Assembly (NCBI GenBank): GCA_036340215.1
Contig: JAYYZF010000048.1
Span: 1-8,733 of the forward strand
From: JABJPE01 sp036340215
Lineage (GTDB): Bacteria > Pseudomonadota > Gammaproteobacteria > Comchoanobacterales > Comchoanobacteraceae
Direction: 5' to 3'
Length of the DNA stretch: 8,733 bases
Each line of letters opens with the position of its first letter. The stretch's first letter is position 1. The notes beneath the pieces were generated by a model. That model was not told where the DNA came from. It was given only the letters and a program-made list of their open reading frames with translations, and made no database searches. This document shows positions 1 to 6,082 of the stretch, one piece after another. The translations under genes and the position numbers were made by a program.

Positions 1-105
1 TCCAACCTGAAATTTTTTAAAGATAGTGAAAAAATTATTTATGTTGATTGTAAAATATATAATGGATATCATACGTTAGAAGACTTCACCAAGATCTACA
101 GGTGA
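1..105 (+). CDS. 3' end of an unrecognised protein (partial, cut by window start)
   Basis: Frame 1 is open from the first base for 34 codons and ends in TGA at 103-105. The residues read as a plausible protein C-terminus with a mix of hydrophobic and charged positions (for example IIYVDCKIYNGYHTLEDF). Its stop lies 31 bases before the next start codon on the same strand, so it could be co-transcribed with the receptor-like gene downstream. The fragment is too short for me to assign a family. It could also be a chance open frame, because only about 100 bases are visible. Confidence 0.5.
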   Translation, partial: SNLKFFKDSEKIIYVDCKIYNGYHTLEDFTKIYR

Positions 106-136
106 ATATATTATTTAATCACGGAGAGATTAACAA

Positions 137-1309
137 ATGAAAAAGGTATTAATTCTTCTAACTCTCATATCTAACGTTGTATTAGCAACATCCGTTAGCG
201 AAGCAAATATATCATCTATCTTAGCGAGTGCGAGTACATTAACTACCTCGGAACACAGTTTGAGTAAGCAAGAAAATATAACAGAAAAATACCCTCTCGG
301 TTCAGAGAAAAATCCCATAAAAGTAGCGGTACCTCCAGCCGAACCATTTTCTTATGAAAAAAATGGGGAATATACGGGTATGGTTATAGATTATTGGGAG
401 AAAATAGCTGAAAAAAATAATTGGCATTTCGTATATCTTTCAGCACCCGACAGCTATAACCAGGCTGCAGTTGAAGTTGGCAAGGGCACATATGATATAG
501 CTATTGGTAATTATTCTTCAACACTCTGGCGAAGTAACTGGGTAAATTTTAGTAGACCATATTTGTTAAGCTACATAGCTATTGTTACATCATCTACCAA
601 TAATAATATTTTTACAAATATTATTAATGTTTTCACAAAGTCTATGTTACCAATACTAGCCCTGGTAGTATTTATCTTTTTTATAGCAAGTTCGGTTTTT
701 TGGTATTTGGAGAAGAAGAAGCATAAATATGATGTTTCTGACTCACTGTTCTCAACATCTATAGCCATGCTGAGTGGTAATGTTATAGATAACCCCTCCA
801 CCAATCTTAATAGATTTATTTTCATCTGCATTCTAATCGCCGGTATAATACTACAAGCCATAGTTATTGCCACAATAACTGAAGCTACTCTTGCAATAGA
901 AAAAATTTCAGATCCTTACAATAACCAATTTGATCTTATAGGAAAAAAACTATTAGTTGAGAAAGGATCATCATTCAGAGAAGTACTTTCAAAAAAAGGA
1001 GCTAGACCAATCGAGTATCCAGGAAATGCTGAGCAAACAGAAGCATATTTTGTAGATAATAAAGATAATTATGGAGGCTATGTCACAGATCATGCTCTTG
1101 CCTATATTACTGCAAATAAAAGTAAACATTTAGGTATAATGCTTTCTTCCTATAACATCCAATATGATGAGTTAGTATTTTTCTTTAACAAAAGATTTCC
1201 TTATGCAGAAAAAGTTAATCAAGGCATACTTGAGCTACAAGATAATGAAAAATGTGTAGAGATCTTTAGACCATACTTAGGTAATGATAGCAAATTATGT
1301 ATCTTGTAA
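137..1309 (+). CDS. Prokaryotic ionotropic glutamate receptor-like ligand-gated channel (SBP family 3 lobes with inserted pore)
   Basis: The 390-residue product has a Sec signal peptide (1-17, VLA before the probable cut), a linker, then a periplasmic solute-binding family 3 fold split in two. Lobe S1 (about 60-155) contains an Arg (R132) where glutamate receptors bind the ligand carboxylate, followed by an NFSRPYL motif. A hydrophobic helix M1 (169-190), a short re-entrant-like segment (203-218) and a second helix M2 (226-248) come next. Lobe S2 (about 262-382) follows, with D318 in a VTDHALAY motif where the acidic residue contacts the amino group. This order is that of GluR0-type bacterial receptors. 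The M2 end, IATITEATLAIEK, resembles the animal gate motif SYTANLAAFLTVE. The potassium filter TVGYG is absent. An SD, GGAGAG (123-128), lies 8 bases before the ATG. The alternative is a non-channel membrane-anchored binding protein, but the pore insertion argues against it. The natural ligand, probably an amino acid, is inferred. Confidence 0.85.
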   Translation: MKKVLILLTLISNVVLATSVSEANISSILASASTLTTSEHSLSKQENITEKYPLGSEKNPIKVAVPPAEPFSYEKNGEYTGMVIDYWEKIAEKNNWHFVYLSAPDSYNQAAVEVGKGTYDIAIGNYSSTLWRSNWVNFSRPYLLSYIAIVTSSTNNNIFTNIINVFTKSMLPILALVVFIFFIASSVFWYLEKKKHKYDVSDSLFSTSIAMLSGNVIDNPSTNLNRFIFICILIAGIILQAIVIATITEATLAIEKISDPYNNQFDLIGKKLLVEKGSSFREVLSKKGARPIEYPGNAEQTEAYFVDNKDNYGGYVTDHALAYITANKSKHLGIMLSSYNIQYDELVFFFNKRFPYAEKVNQGILELQDNEKCVEIFRPYLGNDSKLCIL

Positions 1310-1486
1310 ACATAAAAGAGTAATGCACAGATTATAACCTAAATATTAAGTTGTGTAGAACGAATAAGTAAATTCTCGTATAGAATGAACTGTAAAATTA
1401 TATAGAGTAAGTAATTAACCCAAGGCCTATGTCCTACACAAGCAATTAGAAACTTAAACAATTAACATAGATATAAGTATGTCTTT

Positions 1487-1516
1487 AAAAAAAAGGCCCG
1501 CAATAGCGGGCCTTTT
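1487..1516 (-). terminator. Intrinsic terminator of groEL
   Basis: A perfect 11-bp inverted repeat (1491-1501 with 1506-1516) with a four-base loop includes the GC-rich core GGCCCGC/GCGGGCC. Read on the - strand, the hairpin ends in a run of eight Us (complement of A 1487-1494), a classic rho-independent terminator 26 bases after the groEL stop. Read on the + strand it has only four Us before the sequence changes, so it could end transcripts of the receptor-like gene less efficiently. No other terminator candidate is visible between 1310 and 1486. Confidence 0.93.
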
Positions 1517-1541
1517 AAGCATCTGGTAAGAAGATGTGGGC

Positions 1542-3203
1542 TTACATCATACCGCCCATACCTCCCATACCGCCCATGCCACCCATGCCACCAGCACCGG
1601 GTGCATCAGCAGAATCATCTTTACCTGGTAGATCAGTAATAATGCATTCTGTAGTAATCATTAGGCTTGCGATTGACGCAGCATTTTGCAGAGCTGTACG
1701 AGTTACTTTAGCTGGATCAAGAATTCCTAGCTCAATCATATCTCCATATTCAGAAGTAGCTGCGTTGAAACCAAAGCTACCCTGACCCTCATAAACCTTA
1801 TTTACAATGACAGAAGCATCTTCACCAGCATTTGAGACTATTTGACGAAGAGGTGCTTGCATTGCCCTATAAACAACATTAATACCAAAAGTTTGATCGT
1901 TATTATCACCTTTAAGATCCTGTAAAACTTCCGATGATCTCAGTAAAGCAACACCACCACCAGGGACAACACCTTCTTCAACAGCAGCTCTAGTTGAATT
2001 TAAAGCATCTTCAACCCTTGCTTTTTTCTCTTTCATTTCAACTTCAGTTGCAGCACCTACTTTAATTACAGCAACACCACCAGCAAGTTTTGCTAAACGT
2101 TCTTGTAACTTTTCTTTGTCATAATCAGATGTACTTGCTTCAATTTCCTGACGTATTTGTTCTATACGGCTTTCAATTTCTGTTGTATTACCAGCACCGT
2201 CAATGATAGTGGTATCATCTTTTGTTATTACAACTCTCTTTGCAGTACCCAAGTCTTCCAAAGTAGCCTTTTCAACACTTAAACCAATTTCTTCAGAAAT
2301 TAACTGGCCGTTAGTCAAAGTAGCAATGTCTTGTAGCATAGCTTTTCTTCTATCACCGAAACCAGGAGCTTTAACCGCAGCAACCTTAACAATACCACGC
2401 ATATTATTCACAACTAATGTTGCTAATGCTTCACCTTCAACATCTTCAGCCATAACAAGTAATGGTCTGCTAGCTTTAGCTACGTTTTCGAGCAAGCCTA
2501 GCATATCTCTGATATTGCTTATCTTCTTGTCTAGTAACAAAATAAAAGGATTCTCTAGTTCAACAGACATATTTTGCTGATTGTTTATAAAATAAGGTGA
2601 TAAATAACCACGGTCAAATTGCATACCTTCAACAGTATCAAGCTGGTTGGTGAAACCACTTCCTTCTTCTACAGTAATTACACCTTCTTGACCTACTTTT
2701 TCCATAGCTTCAGCAATTATCTGGCCAATCTCTTTGTCGTTATTCGCAGAAATAGTACCAACCTGTTCAATAGATTTAGAATCATTACATTCTTGTGCAA
2801 TTTCTTTTAGCTTATTGGTTAAAGCATTAACTGCTTTATCTATGCCTCTTTTAAGATCCATAGGATCCATGCCTGCAGCTACTGCCTTAACAGATTCATT
2901 TAAAATAGCTCTAGCTAGAACAGTGGCCGTAGTTGTACCATCACCAGCAACATCATTAGTCTTAGATGCAGCTTCTACTAGCATTTGTGCTGCAGTATCA
3001 AGAACCTTATCTTCGAATCTAATTGCTTTCGCAACGCTTACACCATCTTTTGTGATTTTTGGAGCACCAAAACTACTTTCAATAACGGCATTACGTCCCT
3101 TTGGGCCTAATGTTACCACAACAGCGTCTGCAAGCTGGTTAACACCTTGCATCATTTGAATACGGGCATCTTGGCCGTATGTAATATCTTTAGCTACGCT
3201 CAT
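1542..3203 (-). CDS. groEL: Chaperonin GroEL (Hsp60, large subunit)
   Basis: The 553-residue product is full length for the family (about 545-550). GroEL forms a double seven-membered ring in the cytosol that folds proteins in cycles of ATP hydrolysis with the GroES lid. Visible signatures are TLGPKGRN (31-38), the ATP-binding DGTTT (88-92), EGMQFDRGYLSPYF (192-205), KAPGFGDRRKAML (278-290), GGVAVIKVGAATE (375-387), D399 at the place of the E. coli catalytic Asp398, GGGVAL (415-420), and a tail of five GGM repeats plus Met. It starts 30 bases after the groES stop, with an SD, AAGAGG (3211-3216 complement), 7 bases ahead. Residues 59-80 deviate from the usual EIELEDKFENMGAQ pattern, which is discussed as a finding. 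Motif choices such as NNMRG favour a gammaproteobacterial origin. Confidence 0.99.
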   Translation of the reverse strand: MSVAKDITYGQDARIQMMQGVNQLADAVVVTLGPKGRNAVIESSFGAPKITKDGVSVAKAIRFEDKVLDTAAQMLVEAASKTNDVAGDGTTTATVLARAILNESVKAVAAGMDPMDLKRGIDKAVNALTNKLKEIAQECNDSKSIEQVGTISANNDKEIGQIIAEAMEKVGQEGVITVEEGSGFTNQLDTVEGMQFDRGYLSPYFINNQQNMSVELENPFILLLDKKISNIRDMLGLLENVAKASRPLLVMAEDVEGEALATLVVNNMRGIVKVAAVKAPGFGDRRKAMLQDIATLTNGQLISEEIGLSVEKATLEDLGTAKRVVITKDDTTIIDGAGNTTEIESRIEQIRQEIEASTSDYDKEKLQERLAKLAGGVAVIKVGAATEVEMKEKKARVEDALNSTRAAVEEGVVPGGGVALLRSSEVLQDLKGDNNDQTFGINVVYRAMQAPLRQIVSNAGEDASVIVNKVYEGQGSFGFNAATSEYGDMIELGILDPAKVTRTALQNAASIASLMITTECIITDLPGKDDSADAPGAGGMGGMGGMGGMGGMM

Positions 3204-3233
3204 AATTTTACCTCTTAGTTATTAATTAAAATA

Positions 3234-3533
3234 TTATTCAGTTATCGCAACGATATCTTCTTCGCGCATGATAACAAAGTCTTCGTTGTCAAAATCAAAC
3301 TCAACACCACTGTACTTAGCAAAAAATACAGTATCCCCAACTTTTACCTGCATACTTTGTAAATTACCATCACTTGTATACTTGCCTGGACCAACAGCTA
3401 TTACGGTTCCTTGCTGCTGCTTTTCTTGTGCACTTTCAGTTAGAATTATACCACCTTGGCTTTCTGTTTCAGTCTTTCTTTTTATAAGCACTCTATCGTT
3501 TAGAGGCTTAAGCTTGTTTGCATTAATAGTCAT
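3234..3533 (-). CDS. groES: Co-chaperonin GroES (Hsp10)
   Basis: The 99-residue product matches the size of GroES, the heptameric lid that caps GroEL. It shows the N-terminal LKPLNDRVLIKR, a mobile loop with the GroEL-contacting IIL tripeptide (29-31) preceded by two glycines, the VGPGKY turn (47-52), a KVGDTVFFAKYSG stretch (64-76), and the C-terminal EEDIVAI strand. The N-terminus carries about five residues more than the usual MxIRPLxDRV start. The chosen ATG has an SD, AGGAG (3545-3549 complement), 11 bases upstream, and no closer in-frame start is better. It is the first gene of a groES-groEL operon behind a probable heat-shock promoter. Confidence 0.98.
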   Translation of the reverse strand: MTINANKLKPLNDRVLIKRKTETESQGGIILTESAQEKQQQGTVIAVGPGKYTSDGNLQSMQVKVGDTVFFAKYSGVEFDFDNEDFVIMREEDIVAITE

Positions 3534-3598
3534 TGTTTAGATGTCTCCTATAGTACAATAATGAACACTGGCGGGCCTCGAATGTACCGCACATATGT

Positions 3599-3612
3599 CG
3601 TGATTATTCACG
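3599..3612 (-). promoter_or_regulatory. Short hairpin at the 5' end of the groES leader
   Basis: The inverted repeat CGTGA-TTAT-TCACG (3599-3612) would form a five-pair stem with a four-base loop within the first bases of the predicted groES mRNA. The adjoining leader (about 3570-3590) is locally GC-rich in an otherwise AT-rich spacer. A 5' stabilising stem, part of an RNA thermometer, or chance are all possible. No typical ROSE or fourU pairing to the SD could be seen by eye. Confidence 0.3.
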
Positions 3613-3621
3613 CTAAGTATA

Positions 3622-3650
3622 TAGTGGGGACAATATACTCAAAATACAAG
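3622..3650 (-). promoter_or_regulatory. Probable sigma-32 (heat-shock) promoter of groES-groEL
   Basis: On the - strand CTTGTA (3650-3645) is followed after 15 bases by CCCCACTA (3629-3622). The heat-shock sigma consensus is CTTGAA and CCCCATnT, so both boxes match closely and the spacing is only slightly long. Transcription would begin near 3615, giving a groES leader of about 80 bases. An overlapping vegetative candidate, TTTTGA-17-TATACT (-10 at 3621-3616), could give basal expression. No CIRCE operator (TTAGCACTC-N9-GAGTGCTAA) is visible, which fits sigma-32 rather than HrcA control. Calls are by eye. Confidence 0.7.
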
Positions 3651-3790
3651 GTTTATATAAAAAAAACATAAAAAAAACCATATTAGACATAACCTTAAAA
3701 GGAAAAATTAAATACTAAGTGTTTTTTTAAATAGTAATTAAAAGCTAATAGCATTATATTATACAAGTTAAGATTAATAGGATTTTCTTT

Positions 3791-4405
3791 ATGGCTAAAT
3801 TATACTTTTACTATTCAGCTATGAATGCCGGTAAGAGCACAACTTTGCTTCAATCTGCCCACAATTACCAAGAAAGAGGTATGGACACTCTTCTATTCAC
3901 TCCAATAATAGATGATAGATATATCAAAGGAGTAATAAAGTCGAGAATAGGTTTAGAAAAAAAAGCTATTGCATTTGATAATGAATATAACTTTCTCGAA
4001 CAAGTAACATTATCCATGGCAAAACAACCTAATTTGAAGTGTATTTTAGTTGATGAAGCCCAATTTCTAACTAGCAAACAAGTTATTCAATTAACAGATG
4101 TTGTTGATCTCTTAAAAATACCAGTCCTTACTTATGGTATAAGAACTGACTTTAAAGCAAATTTATTCCCAGGAAGTATGCACTTACTTGCTGCTGCTGA
4201 TGAAATAGTAGAAATAAAGACTATTTGTGTTTGTGGACGCAAAGCGACAAATAATATGAGAATAGATGAAAATGGTAAACCTGTATCTTCTGGAGACCAG
4301 ATTGAAATAGGCGGCAATGAAAGATATATAGCATTATGTAGGCAATGTTTCAAAAAATCCCACTCAACAAAAAAAAGTGTAGCACAACAAGAACTTATAT
4401 GCTAA
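3791..4405 (+). CDS. tdk: Thymidine kinase (type II, Tdk)
   Basis: The 204-residue protein matches E. coli-type thymidine kinase, which phosphorylates thymidine (and deoxyuridine) with ATP to feed dTTP pools by salvage in the cytosol. It has the P-loop SAMNAGKST (9-17), a Walker-B-like LVDEAQFL (86-93) with catalytic E89, GIRTDF (116-121), and a zinc-binding lasso domain with C146-x-C148 and C183-x2-C186. All four ligands are Cys, where E. coli has a His at the last position as I recall. The thymidine-contacting IGGNERYIALCR segment (173-184) is present. An SD-like AGGA (3779-3782) lies 8 bases before the ATG. It is divergent from groES, with a 257-base AT-rich spacer between them. folE follows after 75 bases on the same strand. 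Confidence 0.97.
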   Translation: MAKLYFYYSAMNAGKSTTLLQSAHNYQERGMDTLLFTPIIDDRYIKGVIKSRIGLEKKAIAFDNEYNFLEQVTLSMAKQPNLKCILVDEAQFLTSKQVIQLTDVVDLLKIPVLTYGIRTDFKANLFPGSMHLLAAADEIVEIKTICVCGRKATNNMRIDENGKPVSSGDQIEIGGNERYIALCRQCFKKSHSTKKSVAQQELIC

Positions 4406-4422
4406 ATTTACAATCTAAATTA

Positions 4423-4451
4423 TTGTTGAATAGCATTATTTAGAATAAGAT
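4423..4451 (+). promoter_or_regulatory. Candidate vegetative promoter in front of folE
   Basis: TTGTTG (4423-4428), a 17-base spacer and TAAGAT (4446-4451) form a partial sigma-70-like match, about 30 bases before the folE start. The spacing is ideal but each box matches the consensus only partly, and AT-rich spacers give such matches by chance. folE could equally be transcribed through from tdk, since no terminator lies between them. Confidence 0.3.
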
Positions 4452-4480
4452 TAGACAAAATTAAAATAGATATTAAACAC

Positions 4481-5086
4481 ATGACTGAAGTTGACGAAAT
4501 AAAAAAAGCAGCAGCTGAAAAACCAACACTTGCTGAGGCAAAAAATGCAATTAGTACTTTGATAAGATGGATTGGAGAAAATCCAAATCGTGAGGGGCTA
4601 ATTGATACTCCTGATAGAGTTATAAAATCATATGAAGAGCTATTCTCAGGCTATAAAGCTGATCCAGTCGAAGTTTTAAAAAAAACATTCTCAGATATTG
4701 CTAATTACGATGAAATGATATTGGTAAAATCTATAAGAGTTGAGTCATATTGCGAGCATCATATGATACCAATCATTGGAGTAGCCCACGTTGCATATAT
4801 CCCAAATAAAAAGATAGTAGGTATTAGCAAGCTTGCAAGAGTAGTTGAGATATTTGCAAAGAGATTACAAACACAAGAACTTTTAACAGTACAAATAGCT
4901 AATACTATAAACGATACTTTAAAACCAAAGGGAGTTGCTGTACTCATAGAAGCAGCCCATCAATGTATGACAACTAGAGGTGTCCACAAAACTGATAGTG
5001 CAACTATTACGAGTAAAATGATTGGAGATTTCAAAAATGATAATGATTTGAAAAAAGACTTTCTCTGTCGTATCAATAATAAATAA
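4481..5086 (+). CDS. folE: GTP cyclohydrolase I (FolE, type IA)
   Basis: The 201-residue product catalyses conversion of GTP to 7,8-dihydroneopterin triphosphate plus formate, the entry step to tetrahydrofolate (and, in some bacteria, queuosine). Visible family signatures are ENPNREGLIDTPDRV (33-47), ESYCEHHMIPIIGVAHVAYIP (89-108, split here as SYCEHH and PIIGVAHVAYIP), KIVGISKLARVV (111-122), KRLQTQE (127-133), and AAHQCMTTRGV (158-168). The zinc ligands C91, H94 and C162 and catalytic H93 and H160 are intact. Zinc coordination marks it as type IA rather than the metal-flexible type IB. No good SD precedes the ATG (the preceding bases are ATTAAACAC), so translation may be weak, coupled or start differently. 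No other folate gene is in view. The gene lies 75 bases after tdk. Confidence 0.97.
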   Translation: MTEVDEIKKAAAEKPTLAEAKNAISTLIRWIGENPNREGLIDTPDRVIKSYEELFSGYKADPVEVLKKTFSDIANYDEMILVKSIRVESYCEHHMIPIIGVAHVAYIPNKKIVGISKLARVVEIFAKRLQTQELLTVQIANTINDTLKPKGVAVLIEAAHQCMTTRGVHKTDSATITSKMIGDFKNDNDLKKDFLCRINNK

Positions 5087-5151
5087 ATATATATACTGTG
5101 ATTATGTAATTTAAGTTTTCCTTAAGACTGTTTTGTTATTATTAAGAAATT

Positions 5152-6000
5152 ATGTCATCAGTTAACGAACAATTAACCACTGCAATATTAAATGCAGACC
5201 CAAAAAAAACTTCTTATTATTTAGAATGTGGAGCCTGTGCTAATGGATACCAGTCAAGTTTACCTCTGAAACCTTTAATGGCTGCCACACTGGCATATAT
5301 CAAAGTAGCACATCAAAATAAAGAAGACGCTCCAATAAAATTACGTAAGTATGCAGAAATAATTAAACTGTTAATAGCATTTGGTGCAGATATAAATGCA
5401 AAAAATGATAAGAATAATACAGTTGTAGATGTTGCAAGGTCTGTTAAAAACCATAACCTTGCTAACTTAGTAAGTATTTTGGAAAAACCTAGAAATAACA
5501 ACCTATTTAATGCTGTTAAAGCAAATAGCATACCACTATTACACCTTGCTTTAAACCAACCAAACTTTAATATAAACGTAAAAAATAGTAAAAAACTTAC
5601 CGCACTCTCAACAGCAATATCATCAAGATTACTAAGAATAGCTACAGTTCTTGTTGATAATGGAGCCAAGGTAACTTACATGGATATTTTTACTTGTCAG
5701 TCAGTACTTGAACACTTACAAAAATTTCAATCAAAATTCATTGATACAGAGTCACAACAGGACTTGCTGTTAGAGAAAAATAAACTAGAATTATTGTTAG
5801 AAAAACTTAAATTTGCAAAAGAGTCTCAAATTAGAGCTAAAAAAACAAAATTCCATATAGGATATGAATCTAACACTGTATTTATTGGCAACTTTTTTAA
5901 AGTTTGTGATAAAGAAGATAGTATTAATTTCGAAAGACCAGTCTGCAAAATTAATTATACTGAGAAAAGGACTTTATCCAAAATAATGAGTAACTTTTAA
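5152..6000 (+). CDS. Ankyrin-repeat protein, shorter paralogue
   Basis: The 282-residue protein has degenerate ankyrin repeats: one with a long inter-helix insertion (about 8-82, ending IIKLLIAFGADINAK), a second around 83-112, and further units at 115-148 and 149-175 (ALSTAISSRLLRIATVLVDNGAKV). A Leu/Glu/Lys-rich helix, possibly coiled coil, spans about 200-226, and a non-ankyrin tail follows to 282. No signal peptide or membrane segment is present. The whole protein aligns by eye with residues 250 to the end of the neighbouring ankyrin protein, so the two are paralogues. Ankyrin repeats bind other proteins; in host-associated bacteria such proteins are often exported effectors, but no secretion signal can be shown here. 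The SD is weak (AAGAAA before ATG). The partner protein is unknown. Confidence 0.85.
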   Translation: MSSVNEQLTTAILNADPKKTSYYLECGACANGYQSSLPLKPLMAATLAYIKVAHQNKEDAPIKLRKYAEIIKLLIAFGADINAKNDKNNTVVDVARSVKNHNLANLVSILEKPRNNNLFNAVKANSIPLLHLALNQPNFNINVKNSKKLTALSTAISSRLLRIATVLVDNGAKVTYMDIFTCQSVLEHLQKFQSKFIDTESQQDLLLEKNKLELLLEKLKFAKESQIRAKKTKFHIGYESNTVFIGNFFKVCDKEDSINFERPVCKINYTEKRTLSKIMSNF

Positions 6001-6082
6001 TGCTATCTTAATTTACAATCATGCTAAATAACTTAAACTTACCATAACTTCTAACCAAACTAATAAAAACGGAGATCCTAAA

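Noticed and set aside
1253..1300. Possible disulfide between C373 and C388 of the receptor-like protein, like the S2 disulfide of animal receptors
   Set aside because: C388 falls near the animal C-terminal Cys, but the usual partner position (around residue 330) has no Cys, so the equivalence does not hold.
1351..1441. 8-bp inverted repeat TTGTGTAG/CTACACAA with a 75-base loop after the receptor-like gene
   Set aside because: An 8-bp match in about 230 bases is expected by chance fairly often, and neither arm can be extended. No open frame or RNA gene was seen in 1310-1486 on either strand.
1534..3159. Several open frames on the + strand inside groEL
   Set aside because: They are antisense shadows of a well-conserved gene; their Pro/Met- or Ser-rich sequences mirror the GGM tail and other codons of groEL.
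3561..3671. Small + strand open frame of 36 codons lying antisense to the groES leader and promoter
   Set aside because: It has no SD, its residues look random, and it is fully explained by overlap with the regulatory region of groES.
3751..3764. TATATT/TATTAT as a -10 box for tdk
   Set aside because: No acceptable -35 box lies at the right distance, and such strings are common in this AT-rich spacer.
5111..5125. TTAAG/CTTAA hairpin after folE as a terminator
   Set aside because: The stem is only five AT-rich pairs and no uninterrupted T-run follows.
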